Below, piece after piece: positions 44,322 through 54,337 of a DNA stretch of 64,000 nucleotides. The stretch comes from Chitinophaga eiseniae (lineage in GTDB: Bacteria > Bacteroidota > Bacteroidia > Chitinophagales > Chitinophagaceae), in NCBI RefSeq assembly GCF_012641265.1, contig NZ_JABAHZ010000007.1, forward strand, positions 243,703 to 307,702. Reading direction: 5' to 3'. The position numbers and the translations under genes are program-made. The notes below the pieces were generated by a model. It was not told the origin of the DNA and made no database searches. It saw only the letters and a program-made list of their open reading frames with translations. Position 1 is the stretch's first letter, and each line of letters opens with the position of its first letter.

Positions 44322-44759
44322 CTATAATACCAGGTCGCAATTGATTTCTACTTCATCTATCTGTGCACCGCGTTTTTTATAAAATTCAATAGCGTGCTGG
44401 TTCCAGTTGGATACCTGCCATCTTACCTTCTTACATCCTGCTTCCCTGGCTTTTTCTATCACGGCATCCATTAGTGCTGTTCCAATAGCATGGCCGCGAT
44501 ATTGGTCTTTTACATACAGATCGTCCAGGTACACCGCTTTTCCTGACCAGGAATAATAGGCGAAGAACCAGGTAGCAAATCCAATGACCTGGTCTTGGTA
44601 AATAGCCACAATACATTGAAAGCGATCTTTGTCCTGTATCATTTGTGGCAAAGTGATGGTTACCTTTTCCGGGGTTTTAATGAAGTGGGCAAACTCCCGG
44701 ATAAGCTGATAGATTTGTGCGAAATCCTCTTCTCCAGCTGTTCTGATCGTGATGTCCAT
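44322..44759 (-). CDS. GNAT-family N-acetyltransferase
   Basis: This 145-residue protein is a single GNAT domain: IRTAGEEDFAQIYQLIREFAHF at the start, AVYLDDLYVKDQYRGHAIGTALM containing the acetyl-CoA pyrophosphate loop (QYRGHAIG), and WNQHAIEFYKKRGA. It resembles spermidine/spermine or thialysine acetyltransferases, but the acceptor amine is not certain. It abuts the 3' end of the convergent gene and is 30 bases after the DUF6702 gene on the same strand. Confidence 0.87.
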   Translation of the reverse strand: MDITIRTAGEEDFAQIYQLIREFAHFIKTPEKVTITLPQMIQDKDRFQCIVAIYQDQVIGFATWFFAYYSWSGKAVYLDDLYVKDQYRGHAIGTALMDAVIEKAREAGCKKVRWQVSNWNQHAIEFYKKRGAQIDEVEINCDLVL

Positions 44760-44789
44760 AGGAAATATAAATATTTGTGTAGTGTTTGA

Positions 44790-45278
44790 TTAAAACCCCA
44801 TCACCGCTATATCTTTCGGGTTATCCAGCTTCGTGCTTTTCCGTTCACCCCCTACCATTACATGAATCATATTTGTTTGCGTGGGATGTCTTTCATACAA
44901 CAGGTTATTTTTTACCTGTACCTGTTTAGGCGCCGGAACATTTTCCGCTTCCAGGAAACTCCATACTGCGTCTTCTTCTATCTTATAGCCAATAAAATGT
45001 AAGGGAATTGTTTTGCCATCTAAAGTAATGATGAGATGACGGGAAAGATAACCGGCAATATAACCCTCCACCTGCTGGCGATTGGCAGGATGGGTGATGT
45101 CGAAAGAGGTCTTATATTCCGCTTTGAGTGTATTTTCCAGGTCGTCTGCAAAAATACGGCAGCTTACCTGCAGCTCTTTCTTCGCGGCATTATGCGAAAT
45201 CTCCGTTACACTGGCATAAAAAGGATGAGCGGCTGTCAGCCACAAAGTCATCCACCATTTACAAAATAATAAGCCCAC
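44790..45278 (-). CDS. DUF6702-family secreted protein
   Basis: This 162-residue protein has a short N-terminal signal (LWLTAAHPFYASVTEI) and then the HPFYxSVTEI...AKKELQVSCRIFADDLENTL segment that I associate with DUF6702. The C-terminal region has LLYERHPTQTNMIHV. The function is unknown. The reading starts with GTG at 45278; the next ATG at 45251 would leave a very short signal. In Bacteroidota such proteins are often found near M1 peptidases and HupE/UreJ-like genes, as they are here. Confidence 0.75.
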   Translation of the reverse strand: MGLLFCKWWMTLWLTAAHPFYASVTEISHNAAKKELQVSCRIFADDLENTLKAEYKTSFDITHPANRQQVEGYIAGYLSRHLIITLDGKTIPLHFIGYKIEEDAVWSFLEAENVPAPKQVQVKNNLLYERHPTQTNMIHVMVGGERKSTKLDNPKDIAVMGF

Positions 45279-45488
45279 CTTTTTATATTTTTAAATTTAC
45301 CGGAAGACAAAAATACGCTTTAAGCCGCCATATTCTCCGCTCACAATCCCGATTTTTTGGTTCAACACATTTGTATATTGATTTTTGAAGAACATTATTA
45401 TCTTGTGTGCTTTGAAAATTTAAATACCAGTGAACGCAAATGCAAAGCTGGTAAAGCAATCATAACCAAAATATAGCAGGGCAGGGCA

Positions 45489-46070
45489 ATGGATGAGTTG
45501 TATTTTCAGCTGGGGTGGCAGCATATTATCAATTGGGACGCTTACGATCACATTCTTTTTGTAATAGCACTGAGTGCCATTTACTTGTTGCGCGACTGGA
45601 GAAAAGTACTGGTATTGGTAACGGCTTTCACGGTAGGTCATTCTATTACACTGGCCTTGAGTGTGTTACATATTATCCGCATACCCGGGCCACTGGTGGA
45701 GTTCCTGATACCGGTCACCATATGTGTCACTGCGGTGTCCAACATCCTGAAAAGGGAAGATGAGCCACAGAACCTGCAACTGAACTATTTCTACGCATTG
45801 TTTTTTGGGCTGATTCACGGGCTGGGATTCTCCAATTACCTGAAAAGTTTATTGGGAAGCCAGGCCAACATCGTACAACCACTCCTGGGATTTAACCTGG
45901 GGCTGGAATTCGGGCAGATCATCATCGTCATGAGCATACTGCTGGTATCCACAACGATCGTGAAAATCAGCCACGTAAAACGCCGGGACTGGAACATGTT
46001 CCTATCGTCGGCCACCTTTGGAGTCGCATTTTTAATGGTTATACAAGGCGTTAGATCGCTGTTTTTTTAA
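45489..46070 (+). CDS. HupE/UreJ-like membrane protein
   Basis: This 193-residue protein has about six membrane helices and the HupE/UreJ_2 features GWQHIINWDAYDHILFVIAL near the start, VTAFTVGHSITLAL and FGLIHGLGFSNYL. The conserved histidines suggest metal binding, possibly nickel or cobalt permease activity, but no hydrogenase or urease genes are in the window. The M1 peptidase gene starts eight bases after its stop, so they are probably co-transcribed. Confidence 0.82.
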   Translation: MDELYFQLGWQHIINWDAYDHILFVIALSAIYLLRDWRKVLVLVTAFTVGHSITLALSVLHIIRIPGPLVEFLIPVTICVTAVSNILKREDEPQNLQLNYFYALFFGLIHGLGFSNYLKSLLGSQANIVQPLLGFNLGLEFGQIIIVMSILLVSTTIVKISHVKRRDWNMFLSSATFGVAFLMVIQGVRSLFF

Positions 46071-46078
46071 TACTGTTT

Positions 46079-48403
46079 ATGAGAAAGAATCTTTACCTCG
46101 CCGGGGTATTGTGTTGCAGTATTTTGTCGCTGCAGGCACAGAATAACCCGGGCTCCAACCATGGCAACCGCTTCGAACAGCTGGGCACTATGCTGCAAAC
46201 ACCCAATATGTACCGCTCTGCCTCCGGGGCGCCAGGACCCAAATACTGGCAGCAACGGGCCGATTACGATATCGACGTGCAACTGGATGATGCCGCCCAG
46301 AAATTAACCGGCGCCGAAACCATTACCTACTTTAATAATTCGCCAGATCCGCTCACCTATATCTGGCTGCAGCTGGATGAAAATGAGCACGATCCGAAAA
46401 GCGACAACCAGTCTTTCAACGAAAGCCGGATGTCGGATAAAATGACCCTTTCTACGCTCAACAGCATCCTGCCGCCTAAGCAGGACCTGGGCGTGAAAAT
46501 CACGAAGCTCACCGATGCAGAAGGCAAAACATTGCCCTACATCGTCAACCAGACCATGCTGCGGATAGATTTGCCCAAACCCCTGATGCCAGGCGAAAAA
46601 TACCGCTTTAAAGTTTCGTGGTGGTACAACATCTCCGATCGTATGACCATCGGTGGCCGCGGTGGATATGAATACTTCCCGGAAGACAAAAACTACCTGT
46701 ATACCATTGCTCAATGGTATCCCAGGCTGGCCGTGTATTCCGACTTCCAGGGCTGGCAAAATAAACAGTTCACCGGCAGAGGTGAATTTGCCCTCACCTT
46801 CGGTAACTTCAAAGTACGCATGACGGTACCCTCCGACCATGTGGTAGGCGGCACCGGCGAATGCCAGAACTATAAGGAAATGCTCAGCGCAGCACAATAT
46901 CAGCGCTGGCAGCAGGCACAAAACAGCAAAGAACCGGTGGAAGTAGTGACCCTGGATGATGCGAAGAAAGCCATACAAGGCCATGCCTCCAGCACCAAAA
47001 CCTGGGTGTATGAAGCACAGAACGTGCGCGACTTCGCCTGGGTATCTTCCCGCCGCCTCGTATGGGATGCGTTGCCCACTAACGTAGAAGGCAACAAGGT
47101 AATGGCCATGTCGTATTATGGTCCTGAAGCCTATCCGCTCTATCACCGCTATTCCTCTAAAGTGGTAGCACATACCCTGAAATCCTACTCGAAGCATACC
47201 ATCCCTTATCCTTATCCCGTGGCTATTTCGGTAGAAGCAGCCAACGGCATGGAATACCCGATGATCTGCTTTAACTACGGCCGTGCCGATAAAGACGGTA
47301 CTTACTCAGAAGCCACCAAAAATGGCATGATCGGCGTAATCATCCACGAAGTAGGACACAACTTTTTCCCGATGATCGTTAACTCCGATGAAAGGCAATG
47401 GACCTGGATGGATGAAGGATTAAATACCTTCTGCCAGTTTATGGCAGAACAGGAATGGGACAGCAATTTCCCTTCCGGTCGCGGCCCTGCCCATAAGATC
47501 GTAGATTATATGAAGATGCCTAAAGACCAGCTGGAGCCCATTATGACCAACTCTGAAAACATTGTACAGTTTGGTCCTAACGCATATGCCAAGCCGGCTA
47601 CTGGGTTGAATATTCTCCGTGAAACCATTATGGGCCGCGAATTGTTCGACTTCTCTTTCAGGGAATATGCGCGTCGCTGGGCATTTAAGCATCCTACACC
47701 GGCCGATTTCTTCCGCACCATGGAAGATGCTTCTGCGGTAGACCTGGATTGGTTCTGGCGCGGATGGTTCTTCGGTATCGAACCGGTAGACATTTCCCTC
47801 GACAGCGTGAAATGGTTCCGCATGGATGGCAATGACCCGGAAAAAACAGCCAAAACTGCCCAGGCAGCGTATGATAAAAACATGGACCATGTTGCCCGTC
47901 AACGGAATAAAGCTGCCGGCGTGAAATATGCGGTAGACCAGGATACCAGCCTGCAGGACTTCTACAGCAAATGGAACCGGTTTGAAGTAAGCCAGGAAGA
48001 CAAAGATGCCTACAGTAAGTTCTATAACGGCTTAAGCAAAGAAGAAAAAGCACTGTACGACAGCAAGAAGAACTTCTACCAGCTTACCTTCTCCAATAAA
48101 GGCGGACTGGTAATGCCACTGATCATTGAGTGGACGTTTGCAGATGGCACCAGGGAAACAGACCGTATTTCTGCCTACATCTGGCGCAAGAATGAAAATG
48201 AAGTGACCAAAGTATTCGCCAAAGACAAACAGGTAGTGGCCGTAAAGCTCGACCCCCTGCGTGAAACCGCTGATATCGACGAAAGCAATAACAGCTGGCC
48301 CCGTGAAGCGGCTCCTTCCCAGTTTGAGCTGTTTAAAGCCCAGGGAGGCGTACGCGGTGCTTCCACCGGCGACAACCCCATGAAGAAAGCAAAAACAAAA
48401 TAA
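46079..48403 (+). CDS. M1-family zinc metallopeptidase, secreted
   Basis: This 774-residue protein has a signal peptide ending LQAQ and an M1 (gluzincin) domain with the zinc motif HEVGH at 423-427 and the third ligand Glu446 in WMDEGLN, exactly 18 residues on. A GMEYP substrate-binding variant of GAMEN (NGMEYPM) precedes it. It should cleave N-terminal residues from peptides in the periplasm or at the surface. The 100-residue C-terminal part is charged and ends in Lys-rich sequence; no type IX sorting domain was recognised. A strong terminator follows. Confidence 0.92.
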   Translation: MRKNLYLAGVLCCSILSLQAQNNPGSNHGNRFEQLGTMLQTPNMYRSASGAPGPKYWQQRADYDIDVQLDDAAQKLTGAETITYFNNSPDPLTYIWLQLDENEHDPKSDNQSFNESRMSDKMTLSTLNSILPPKQDLGVKITKLTDAEGKTLPYIVNQTMLRIDLPKPLMPGEKYRFKVSWWYNISDRMTIGGRGGYEYFPEDKNYLYTIAQWYPRLAVYSDFQGWQNKQFTGRGEFALTFGNFKVRMTVPSDHVVGGTGECQNYKEMLSAAQYQRWQQAQNSKEPVEVVTLDDAKKAIQGHASSTKTWVYEAQNVRDFAWVSSRRLVWDALPTNVEGNKVMAMSYYGPEAYPLYHRYSSKVVAHTLKSYSKHTIPYPYPVAISVEAANGMEYPMICFNYGRADKDGTYSEATKNGMIGVIIHEVGHNFFPMIVNSDERQWTWMDEGLNTFCQFMAEQEWDSNFPSGRGPAHKIVDYMKMPKDQLEPIMTNSENIVQFGPNAYAKPATGLNILRETIMGRELFDFSFREYARRWAFKHPTPADFFRTMEDASAVDLDWFWRGWFFGIEPVDISLDSVKWFRMDGNDPEKTAKTAQAAYDKNMDHVARQRNKAAGVKYAVDQDTSLQDFYSKWNRFEVSQEDKDAYSKFYNGLSKEEKALYDSKKNFYQLTFSNKGGLVMPLIIEWTFADGTRETDRISAYIWRKNENEVTKVFAKDKQVVAVKLDPLRETADIDESNNSWPREAAPSQFELFKAQGGVRGASTGDNPMKKAKTK

Positions 48404-48424
48404 TCGCGCTATTTTATATTTTGT

Positions 48425-48461
48425 GGCGGCTATCATCCCGGATGATAGCCGCCCTTTTTTT
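48425..48461 (+). terminator. Rho-independent terminator after the M1 peptidase
   Basis: A perfect 13-base-pair stem (48425-48437 with 48441-48453, ggcggctatcatc and complement) with a three-base loop is followed by seven T residues. It lies 21 bases after the M1 stop codon. Confidence 0.92.
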
Positions 48462-48483
48462 GATATTCATAAAAGCCCGAGTG

Positions 48484-49293
48484 ATGAAATTATTTGCCCG
48501 TTTACTGATACTGCTGTGTTGTACCCAGATGGCAAAGGCCGCAGACGTAGACACTGTCAGTATTTACAGCCAGAAAATGCACCGCGCCTACAATTGTGTG
48601 GTCATTACACCCTCCACTTATAAAAGCGGCACCCAGCGGTACCCGGTAGTATACCTGCTACATGGCGCCGGTGGTGATTATGCCAACTGGGTCACCAAAG
48701 TGCCTGCCATTAAAGAACTGGTAGACACCTACCAATGTATGGTGGTATGCCCCGATGGTGCCGTTACCAGCTGGTATTTTGATAGCCCGGTAGATAGCAG
48801 CGTGCGGTTCGAAAGCTATGTATCCACAGAGATACCCGCCTATATCGATCAGCATTATCAAACAATGCCGGAACCTCATTACCGTGCTATTACAGGCCTC
48901 AGCATGGGAGGCCATGGAGCCCTGTTTCTCGCTATCCGCCATCCGGAGGTTTTTGGCGCTGCCGGCAGCATAAGCGGTGGCGTTGACCTTCGTCCTTTCC
49001 CCAAAAACTGGGACATTGCCAAACGACTGGGCCCTCCCGGTACTGCAGGTGCTAACTGGACCGACTATACGGTAATTAAGCAGGTAGAAAAGCTGAAACC
49101 AGGCGCCCTGTCTATTATCATCGACTGCGGGGTAAAAGACTTTTTTATAGATGTAAACCGCGACCTCCATAAGAAATTATTGCTGGCGGGTATCGACCAC
49201 GACTATACCGAACGCCCCGGTGAGCACAATTGGGACTACTGGGCTAATTCCATCCAGTATCAGCTGTTGTTCTTCCATCGTTTCTTCCAGTAA
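48484..49293 (+). CDS. Secreted alpha/beta-hydrolase esterase (esterase D-like)
   Basis: This protein of about 269 residues has a signal peptide (LFARLLILLCC...AKAA) and an esterase_D/feruloyl-esterase-like fold. It has VVYLLHGAGGDYANW (oxyanion region), the nucleophile elbow GLSMGGHGA, an Asp region IIDCGVKDFF and the catalytic His in GEHNWDYW. ATG 48484 places the start directly at the signal peptide; a longer reading from 48421 would run through the terminator. The natural ester is unknown; acetylated or feruloylated glycans are possible. Confidence 0.87.
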   Translation: MKLFARLLILLCCTQMAKAADVDTVSIYSQKMHRAYNCVVITPSTYKSGTQRYPVVYLLHGAGGDYANWVTKVPAIKELVDTYQCMVVCPDGAVTSWYFDSPVDSSVRFESYVSTEIPAYIDQHYQTMPEPHYRAITGLSMGGHGALFLAIRHPEVFGAAGSISGGVDLRPFPKNWDIAKRLGPPGTAGANWTDYTVIKQVEKLKPGALSIIIDCGVKDFFIDVNRDLHKKLLLAGIDHDYTERPGEHNWDYWANSIQYQLLFFHRFFQ

Positions 49294-49315
49294 ACAAACG
49301 CTTATATGCATAAAG

Positions 49316-49350
49316 AAAGCCGGTTTTCAACAAAACCGGCTTTTGCTTTT
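49316..49350 (+). terminator. Rho-independent terminator after the esterase gene
   Basis: A 12-base-pair stem (aaagccggtttt 49316-49327 with 49332-49343) with loop caac is followed by a T-rich tract. It lies 22 bases after the esterase stop. Confidence 0.88.
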
Positions 49351-49495
49351 GTCCTGTATCTATGAAAATTCGAAAATTTTTGTTCTCTTAAAAAGTCCGT
49401 CAACAGGAATGCCAACGGCTGTTAATTTGAATGTGACCTATGTTGAGTGAATGCTAAATGCAATATTTTTTAAGAATCATTTGGTGTGATAGAAT

Positions 49496-49526
49496 GCCGG
49501 TCCTCAACAGGACCGGCCTTTTTTAT
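49496..49526 (+). terminator. Second terminator-like hairpin without an assigned gene
   Basis: A 9-base-pair stem (gccggtcct 49496-49504 with 49509-49517) with loop caac is followed by a T run (49519-49524). Orientation is + strand, yet no + gene lies between it and the previous terminator; the nearest gene on the right is convergent and lacks a T run on its own side. Confidence 0.7.
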
Positions 49527-49553
49527 GCACGCGATTCAAAATAAAATGTTGAT

Positions 49554-51161
49554 TTATTTTACCGGATCCCACCAGAGGTGAGTACCGCCTACATCTTTTT
49601 GTGGTGTTAGTGTGGCAATTGCCTTTTGAATGGCACCTGCATTAGTAGCGTATTCATTGCTCGGGAAATTAGCCCTGCGCACGAAATCGGCCGTGGTGAT
49701 AGCGCCATTACTGTTGTTGATCACTACCGGGAAGAGTTTAGGATAACCGGTTCTGCGGAACTCAGACCAGGCTTCTTCTCCTTCAGGGTAGTTGGCAATC
49801 CATTTTTGTGTGATAATACGTTCCAGTTTCTGGTTGAAAGTGGCGGCAGCATCCCATTTAATAGTGATGGTGCTCAGGTAGGGGGAACCGGCAAGTATAT
49901 CGTTCTGACCAGCGGTGATGGCTTTAGGATCTTTGTACTCATTAGGCTTGGCGGTACTATTGTTATAATAAGTAGCCGCGCTGCCCAGCTTGTATTGATC
50001 AAAGGACGCCTGGATGCCGGACTGGTAGTTGGTTTGCGGATCACCGGCGTTGGCCCATCCGCGGACACCGGCTTCTGCCTTCAGGAACCAGCCTTCAGCG
50101 GCGGTCATCAGCTGTATTTTGCTGGGGAAAATAGCCAGCTTGGAGTATTTCAGGTATCTTTCTTTTGCATCGATGTTGATACCGTTGCGGATACCTTTAA
50201 ATATACCAGCTACAGCCGGATCGGTAGCTATCTGGAAGAATTTAGGCAAGCGCGGATCATTGTAGCCACCCATGATAGATTCTGCCGGGGCGCCCATGCG
50301 GATATCACCCCAGGAGTCGTTGATGGTATTCAACGGGTGCGTGGTAGCGCCAATATCCACCAGGAAGTTGTCGGCAGTACCATCGGTCAGCAAGCCGCCG
50401 GCATTGGCCAGGGCAGCTTCGCCCTCTGTTTTTGCTTTGGCCGGATCAATATTCACAACACGCAAAGCAAGACGTAAGCGCAGCGTATTGGCGAACTTCA
50501 GCCACTGGATGTATTTGCCACCGTATACGAGGTCCGCTTTCCCAAATAAAACGGATTGTTGCTGATCTTTGATCGGTGTGAGAATATCGATCGCTTCTTT
50601 CAAATCGGCGAAGAAAGCATAATAGGCGTCTTTCTGGCTGTCTAAATCTACGGTACCGTCTGCATTAGGCTGATTGTACTTAGTGTAGATAATAGGACCG
50701 TAAATGTCGCTGATACGATGCATGGCTTCCACCTTCAGGATCTGCGACATAGCATACGTTTCAGGAAATTTAGATTTGGAGTAGGTGCTCGCTTTGTAAC
50801 AAGGGTTCATCACGTTACTATAGGCAATTCTCCAGGCAGCGCTGGTCCATCCATCCAGCAGGTTATAGCTGAGGTTATTACTGTTGCCCGCAAATGGAGT
50901 GGCCGACATCATGTAACCGCTAAACACATCTCCCAGCAGGTTTTGCTGCAATTGAAAATCCGGCACCGGAAGATATAAGTAAATACTGCGTTGCGCCTGT
51001 TGTAATTGTGCCGCTACCAGCGCAAAGTCGCCCTGTAAATCAGCATCGGTAGACCCATACGGATTTTTGTTGATTTCCTCGAAGTTCTTGGTACAGCTGC
51101 TGAAACCTAATAAGGCAGCGGTCAGGACCAAACCTATTTTTTTATATGATTTAAAATTCAT
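49554..51161 (-). CDS. SusD/RagB-family outer-membrane lipoprotein (pair 1)
   Basis: This 535-residue lipoprotein (signal ending LGFSSCTKNF) belongs to the SusD-like group with FEEINKNPYG near the start, EAMHRISDIYGPIIYTKY, FANTLRLRLALR and the C-terminal IITQKWIANYPEGEEAWSEFRRTGYPK. These proteins lie over a SusC channel and capture nutrients for TonB-dependent import. It is encoded 29 bases after its SusC partner. Similarity to the second SusD here is plain across the whole length, so the pairs are duplicates. Substrate is unknown. Confidence 0.92.
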   Translation of the reverse strand: MNFKSYKKIGLVLTAALLGFSSCTKNFEEINKNPYGSTDADLQGDFALVAAQLQQAQRSIYLYLPVPDFQLQQNLLGDVFSGYMMSATPFAGNSNNLSYNLLDGWTSAAWRIAYSNVMNPCYKASTYSKSKFPETYAMSQILKVEAMHRISDIYGPIIYTKYNQPNADGTVDLDSQKDAYYAFFADLKEAIDILTPIKDQQQSVLFGKADLVYGGKYIQWLKFANTLRLRLALRVVNIDPAKAKTEGEAALANAGGLLTDGTADNFLVDIGATTHPLNTINDSWGDIRMGAPAESIMGGYNDPRLPKFFQIATDPAVAGIFKGIRNGINIDAKERYLKYSKLAIFPSKIQLMTAAEGWFLKAEAGVRGWANAGDPQTNYQSGIQASFDQYKLGSAATYYNNSTAKPNEYKDPKAITAGQNDILAGSPYLSTITIKWDAAATFNQKLERIITQKWIANYPEGEEAWSEFRRTGYPKLFPVVINNSNGAITTADFVRRANFPSNEYATNAGAIQKAIATLTPQKDVGGTHLWWDPVK

Positions 51162-51190
51162 GGCTCAATTTTTTTGTGTGCTGAATCAGG

Positions 51191-54100
51191 TTAAAACGTA
51201 GCTTTCAGGTTCAGTCCAAAGCTGCGGGTAGAAGGCAGACCAAATACATCCACACCCTGAACACCGTTATCTGTACTCATGCTCATTTCAGGATCGTAAG
51301 GCGCTTTTTTGGTGAAGAAGAACAGGTTACGTCCTACCAGGCCTACCTTCAGATCTCTGAGCACATTGTTGTGCATCGGAATGGTATAACCAATGGCCAG
51401 CTCTCTCAAACGCACGTTGGTAGCATCATACATGTAGTATTCAGTGATACCGGCGCGACCGGCTACACCACCGTAAAATACTGCTGCAGGGATTTTACCG
51501 GTAAATTTACCGCCACTGGCTTTGGTGGCATTGAACGCTACACCACCATTGTCGCGGGCATCTGCGGTAACTTTAGATACGCCATATTCATCCAGCATAG
51601 CCTGTGTAATACTCATTACTTTACCTCCAAAACGTCCGTCGATCAGGATGTTTAAGCTGAATTGTTTCCAGCTGAAACTGTTGTTCCATCCCAGCAGGAA
51701 TTTAGGAGTAGGATTACCCAGGAAAGACAGCGGACCATCGGCCGGCAAAGGCTTGCCATTATCATCTACCAGGACGCTGCCGTCTGCACCGCGTTTGAAG
51801 GCACGGCCATAGATGTCACCAAAGGAACTTCCTTCATGCAGTTTCAGTGCATAGCTGTTTACGTTGTCGCCTTTAGGTGTAATGGTATAGTCGCCTTTCA
51901 GCTGCGGAGCCAGTTCTATCAGCTTGTTCCGGTTATGGGTAAAGTTGAAGGAGGTTTGCCAGTTCAGGTTTTTGCTTTTGATAACCTGGTAGCCCAAAGT
52001 AGCTTCTATACCGGTGTTTTGTACATTACCTGCGTTCACGAAGGCATTAGGATATAAATAACCTGCGGAGATGGTAAAGTCAAAATACTGGTTTTTAGTA
52101 TGTGAGTTATACCACGTGATATCGAAGTTCAAGCGGTTGTCAAACATTCTCCATTCTGTACCAAATTCAACAGAAGTGGTCATTTCCGGTTTCAGCGGTA
52201 ATCCCAGGTAAGCGCCGGATGTATTGGAGGTCAGCGTACCGGAAGTAATGGTATTTACCGGCAGGGTAGAAAATGGCGCTACGTCGTTACCCACTTTGGC
52301 ATAAGAGCCGCGCACCTTACCATAGTCTATGAATTTAGGCATGTGGAAGATGTCGCTGAGGATGGCGTTTAAACCGCCGGAATAATAGAGGTAACCCTTC
52401 TTGGCATTTGGCGTGTAAGCCAGGGTGGAAGACCAGTCGTTACGCGCGGTTAAATCCAGGAATACTTTCTGCTGCAAATTGAAACCTACGGTTCCAAATA
52501 CAGACTGGAGCTGTCTCCTGGTGCCGGTCGGTATAATTTTAGCCGCCGGGCTCAGGTTGATGTTACCAACATGGAATATATTGGCAAAAGCCAGGTCAGC
52601 ATCTTTGGAATCGATGAAGTTACGATCCTGCTTCAGGTCTGTTATACTGGTACCTGCGGTGAAGTTGAAGCCTATTTTATCAGAAATTTTAGGACTTCCT
52701 ACAAATAACAGGTCGCCATAATACTGTGTGCTGGACAGGTAATCGTAGGTATAACGACCATTGGCATCAGCAATAGTGGTTTGTGTACCGGCATTGGCTT
52801 TTAATTCATATTTATCCCAGGCTTTATTCACATTACCGCGGGCTTGTACGCTTAACCAGTCGGTGAGCGTATAACGCAAGGCCAATGACGTGATCAGGTT
52901 ATCCTTACGGTTTTCGGTGACGTTCCTGTTCAGGATCCAGTAAGGGTTCTGCTGGGAGTCTTGTCCGTCCAGCTTTTTATCGATGTTGAGGTTCCACCAG
53001 TCCTGCACATACATGTTGCGGGTAGGAGAGAAGTACTCGTAGTTGTTCTTGTACTGGTCGAAGTTTAAACCTCTTGGAAACAGGTATAAGCCCGTCAGTG
53101 CGTTATAATATAAACCGGAGGTAGGGCGGTTATGTGCATTTTGAGTGGTCATTTGCACGTTCGCGTCCAGGTTCAGTTTATCGTTCAGGAAATTGGCGTT
53201 TTCCCGGAAGTTGAGAGTGTGCTGTCCATATTTGGCGGTAGGCACAATACCCTTATTGGCGGTATTGGAGTAAGAGAAATAGGTCTGTGCCTTTTCTGTA
53301 CCACCAGATACGTTTACCGAGTTGATCCAGGTAGTACCGGTCTGGAAGAATTTCTTTACATGATCAGGACTGCTACCTTTATCGCCCCAGCTATACAGGT
53401 TGCCCGGAGAGGATTGCAGGTAAGAGTACTGCAGGTCCGGACGATAAGAAGGCTGATCGAGTGTAAAGTTGGACGAGTAAATAATTTTTGCTTGTCCTGC
53501 TTTCCCTTTTTTGGTAGTGATCATGATCACCCCGTTGGCTGCCTGGCTACCGTACAACGCAGAGGCGGAGGCGCCTTTCAGTACGTTTACGCTTTCGATA
53601 TCGTCAGGGTTAATGGTGCTGAGGATATCACCACCATCGCGGCCGCCGGAGGAAGTACCGGATGCCTGACCCCAAAGATCGCTGGGCTGGGCGCTGGTGA
53701 AATTGGCAATGGGCACGCCATCCACTACATACAGTGGCTGGTTTTCACGGATGGACTTTTGTCCGCGTAATACTACCCGGGAAGAACCGCCCACACCGGA
53801 TGCACTGCGGTTGATCTGCAAACCCGATACTTTACCGGATAAGCTGTTGATAACGTTTGTTTCTTTTACGGTAGTCAGATCTTCTCCTTTTACCTGTTGG
53901 GTGGAGTAGGTGAGATCTTTTGCTTTACGTTGAATGCCCAACGCAGTTACTACCAGTTCATTTAATCCTTTAACGTTGTCGTCCAAAGAAACGTTGAGCG
54001 TAGCGCCGCTGCCTACTGCCACTTCTTTTACGGCAAAACCTACGGAGCTGAAAACCAGTACATCGCCGGTTTTGGCGTTGATATGATATTTACCGTCTAC

Positions 54101-54337
54101 ACCAGTTTGTGTACCTCTTGAAACACCTTTCACCTGTATCGTAACGCCGGGCAATGCATTGCCCTTGCTATCGCGTACGGTACCGCTGATTTCCCTGTCC
54201 TGTAAAATACTACGGAATGAAGTGGTGGGCGAATAACGATAGCCGGCGGCCTTCGCATACGCACTGTCTGCTAAGATGGAAGTGAGCGCAAGACCGGTCA
54301 TAGCACACACTTTCATAAGGCGTAGGTTTTTTTTCAT
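51191..54337 (-). CDS. SusC/RagA-family TonB-dependent outer-membrane channel (pair 1)
   Basis: The predicted protein has about 1048 residues: signal peptide, carboxypeptidase-like beta-sandwich (ISGTVRDSKGNALPGVTIQVKG), plug domain (LNELVVTALGIQRK, VLKGASASALYGSQAANGVIMITTKKG) and a large barrel ending in FGLNLKATF with its terminal Phe. It has no STN domain, so it cannot signal to a FecR in the standard way. ATG 54337 places the start at the signal peptide with an A-rich leader; an upstream in-frame start near 54409 is less likely. It is first in its own SusC/SusD operon. Confidence 0.9.
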   Translation of the reverse strand: MKKNLRLMKVCAMTGLALTSILADSAYAKAAGYRYSPTTSFRSILQDREISGTVRDSKGNALPGVTIQVKGVSRGTQTGVDGKYHINAKTGDVLVFSSVGFAVKEVAVGSGATLNVSLDDNVKGLNELVVTALGIQRKAKDLTYSTQQVKGEDLTTVKETNVINSLSGKVSGLQINRSASGVGGSSRVVLRGQKSIRENQPLYVVDGVPIANFTSAQPSDLWGQASGTSSGGRDGGDILSTINPDDIESVNVLKGASASALYGSQAANGVIMITTKKGKAGQAKIIYSSNFTLDQPSYRPDLQYSYLQSSPGNLYSWGDKGSSPDHVKKFFQTGTTWINSVNVSGGTEKAQTYFSYSNTANKGIVPTAKYGQHTLNFRENANFLNDKLNLDANVQMTTQNAHNRPTSGLYYNALTGLYLFPRGLNFDQYKNNYEYFSPTRNMYVQDWWNLNIDKKLDGQDSQQNPYWILNRNVTENRKDNLITSLALRYTLTDWLSVQARGNVNKAWDKYELKANAGTQTTIADANGRYTYDYLSSTQYYGDLLFVGSPKISDKIGFNFTAGTSITDLKQDRNFIDSKDADLAFANIFHVGNINLSPAAKIIPTGTRRQLQSVFGTVGFNLQQKVFLDLTARNDWSSTLAYTPNAKKGYLYYSGGLNAILSDIFHMPKFIDYGKVRGSYAKVGNDVAPFSTLPVNTITSGTLTSNTSGAYLGLPLKPEMTTSVEFGTEWRMFDNRLNFDITWYNSHTKNQYFDFTISAGYLYPNAFVNAGNVQNTGIEATLGYQVIKSKNLNWQTSFNFTHNRNKLIELAPQLKGDYTITPKGDNVNSYALKLHEGSSFGDIYGRAFKRGADGSVLVDDNGKPLPADGPLSFLGNPTPKFLLGWNNSFSWKQFSLNILIDGRFGGKVMSITQAMLDEYGVSKVTADARDNGGVAFNATKASGGKFTGKIPAAVFYGGVAGRAGITEYYMYDATNVRLRELAIGYTIPMHNNVLRDLKVGLVGRNLFFFTKKAPYDPEMSMSTDNGVQGVDVFGLPSTRSFGLNLKATF

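Noticed and set aside
46304..47197. 297-codon open frame on the minus strand inside the M1 peptidase
   Set aside because: It overlaps a complete zinc-peptidase frame in antisense and has low-complexity composition without motifs.
48421..48483. Longer N-terminus for the secreted esterase
   Set aside because: The extension runs through a strong terminator hairpin and precedes a good signal peptide.
49626..50477. 283-codon open frame on the plus strand inside the SusD gene
   Set aside because: Antisense to a clear SusD-family protein; no signal peptide or domain was seen.
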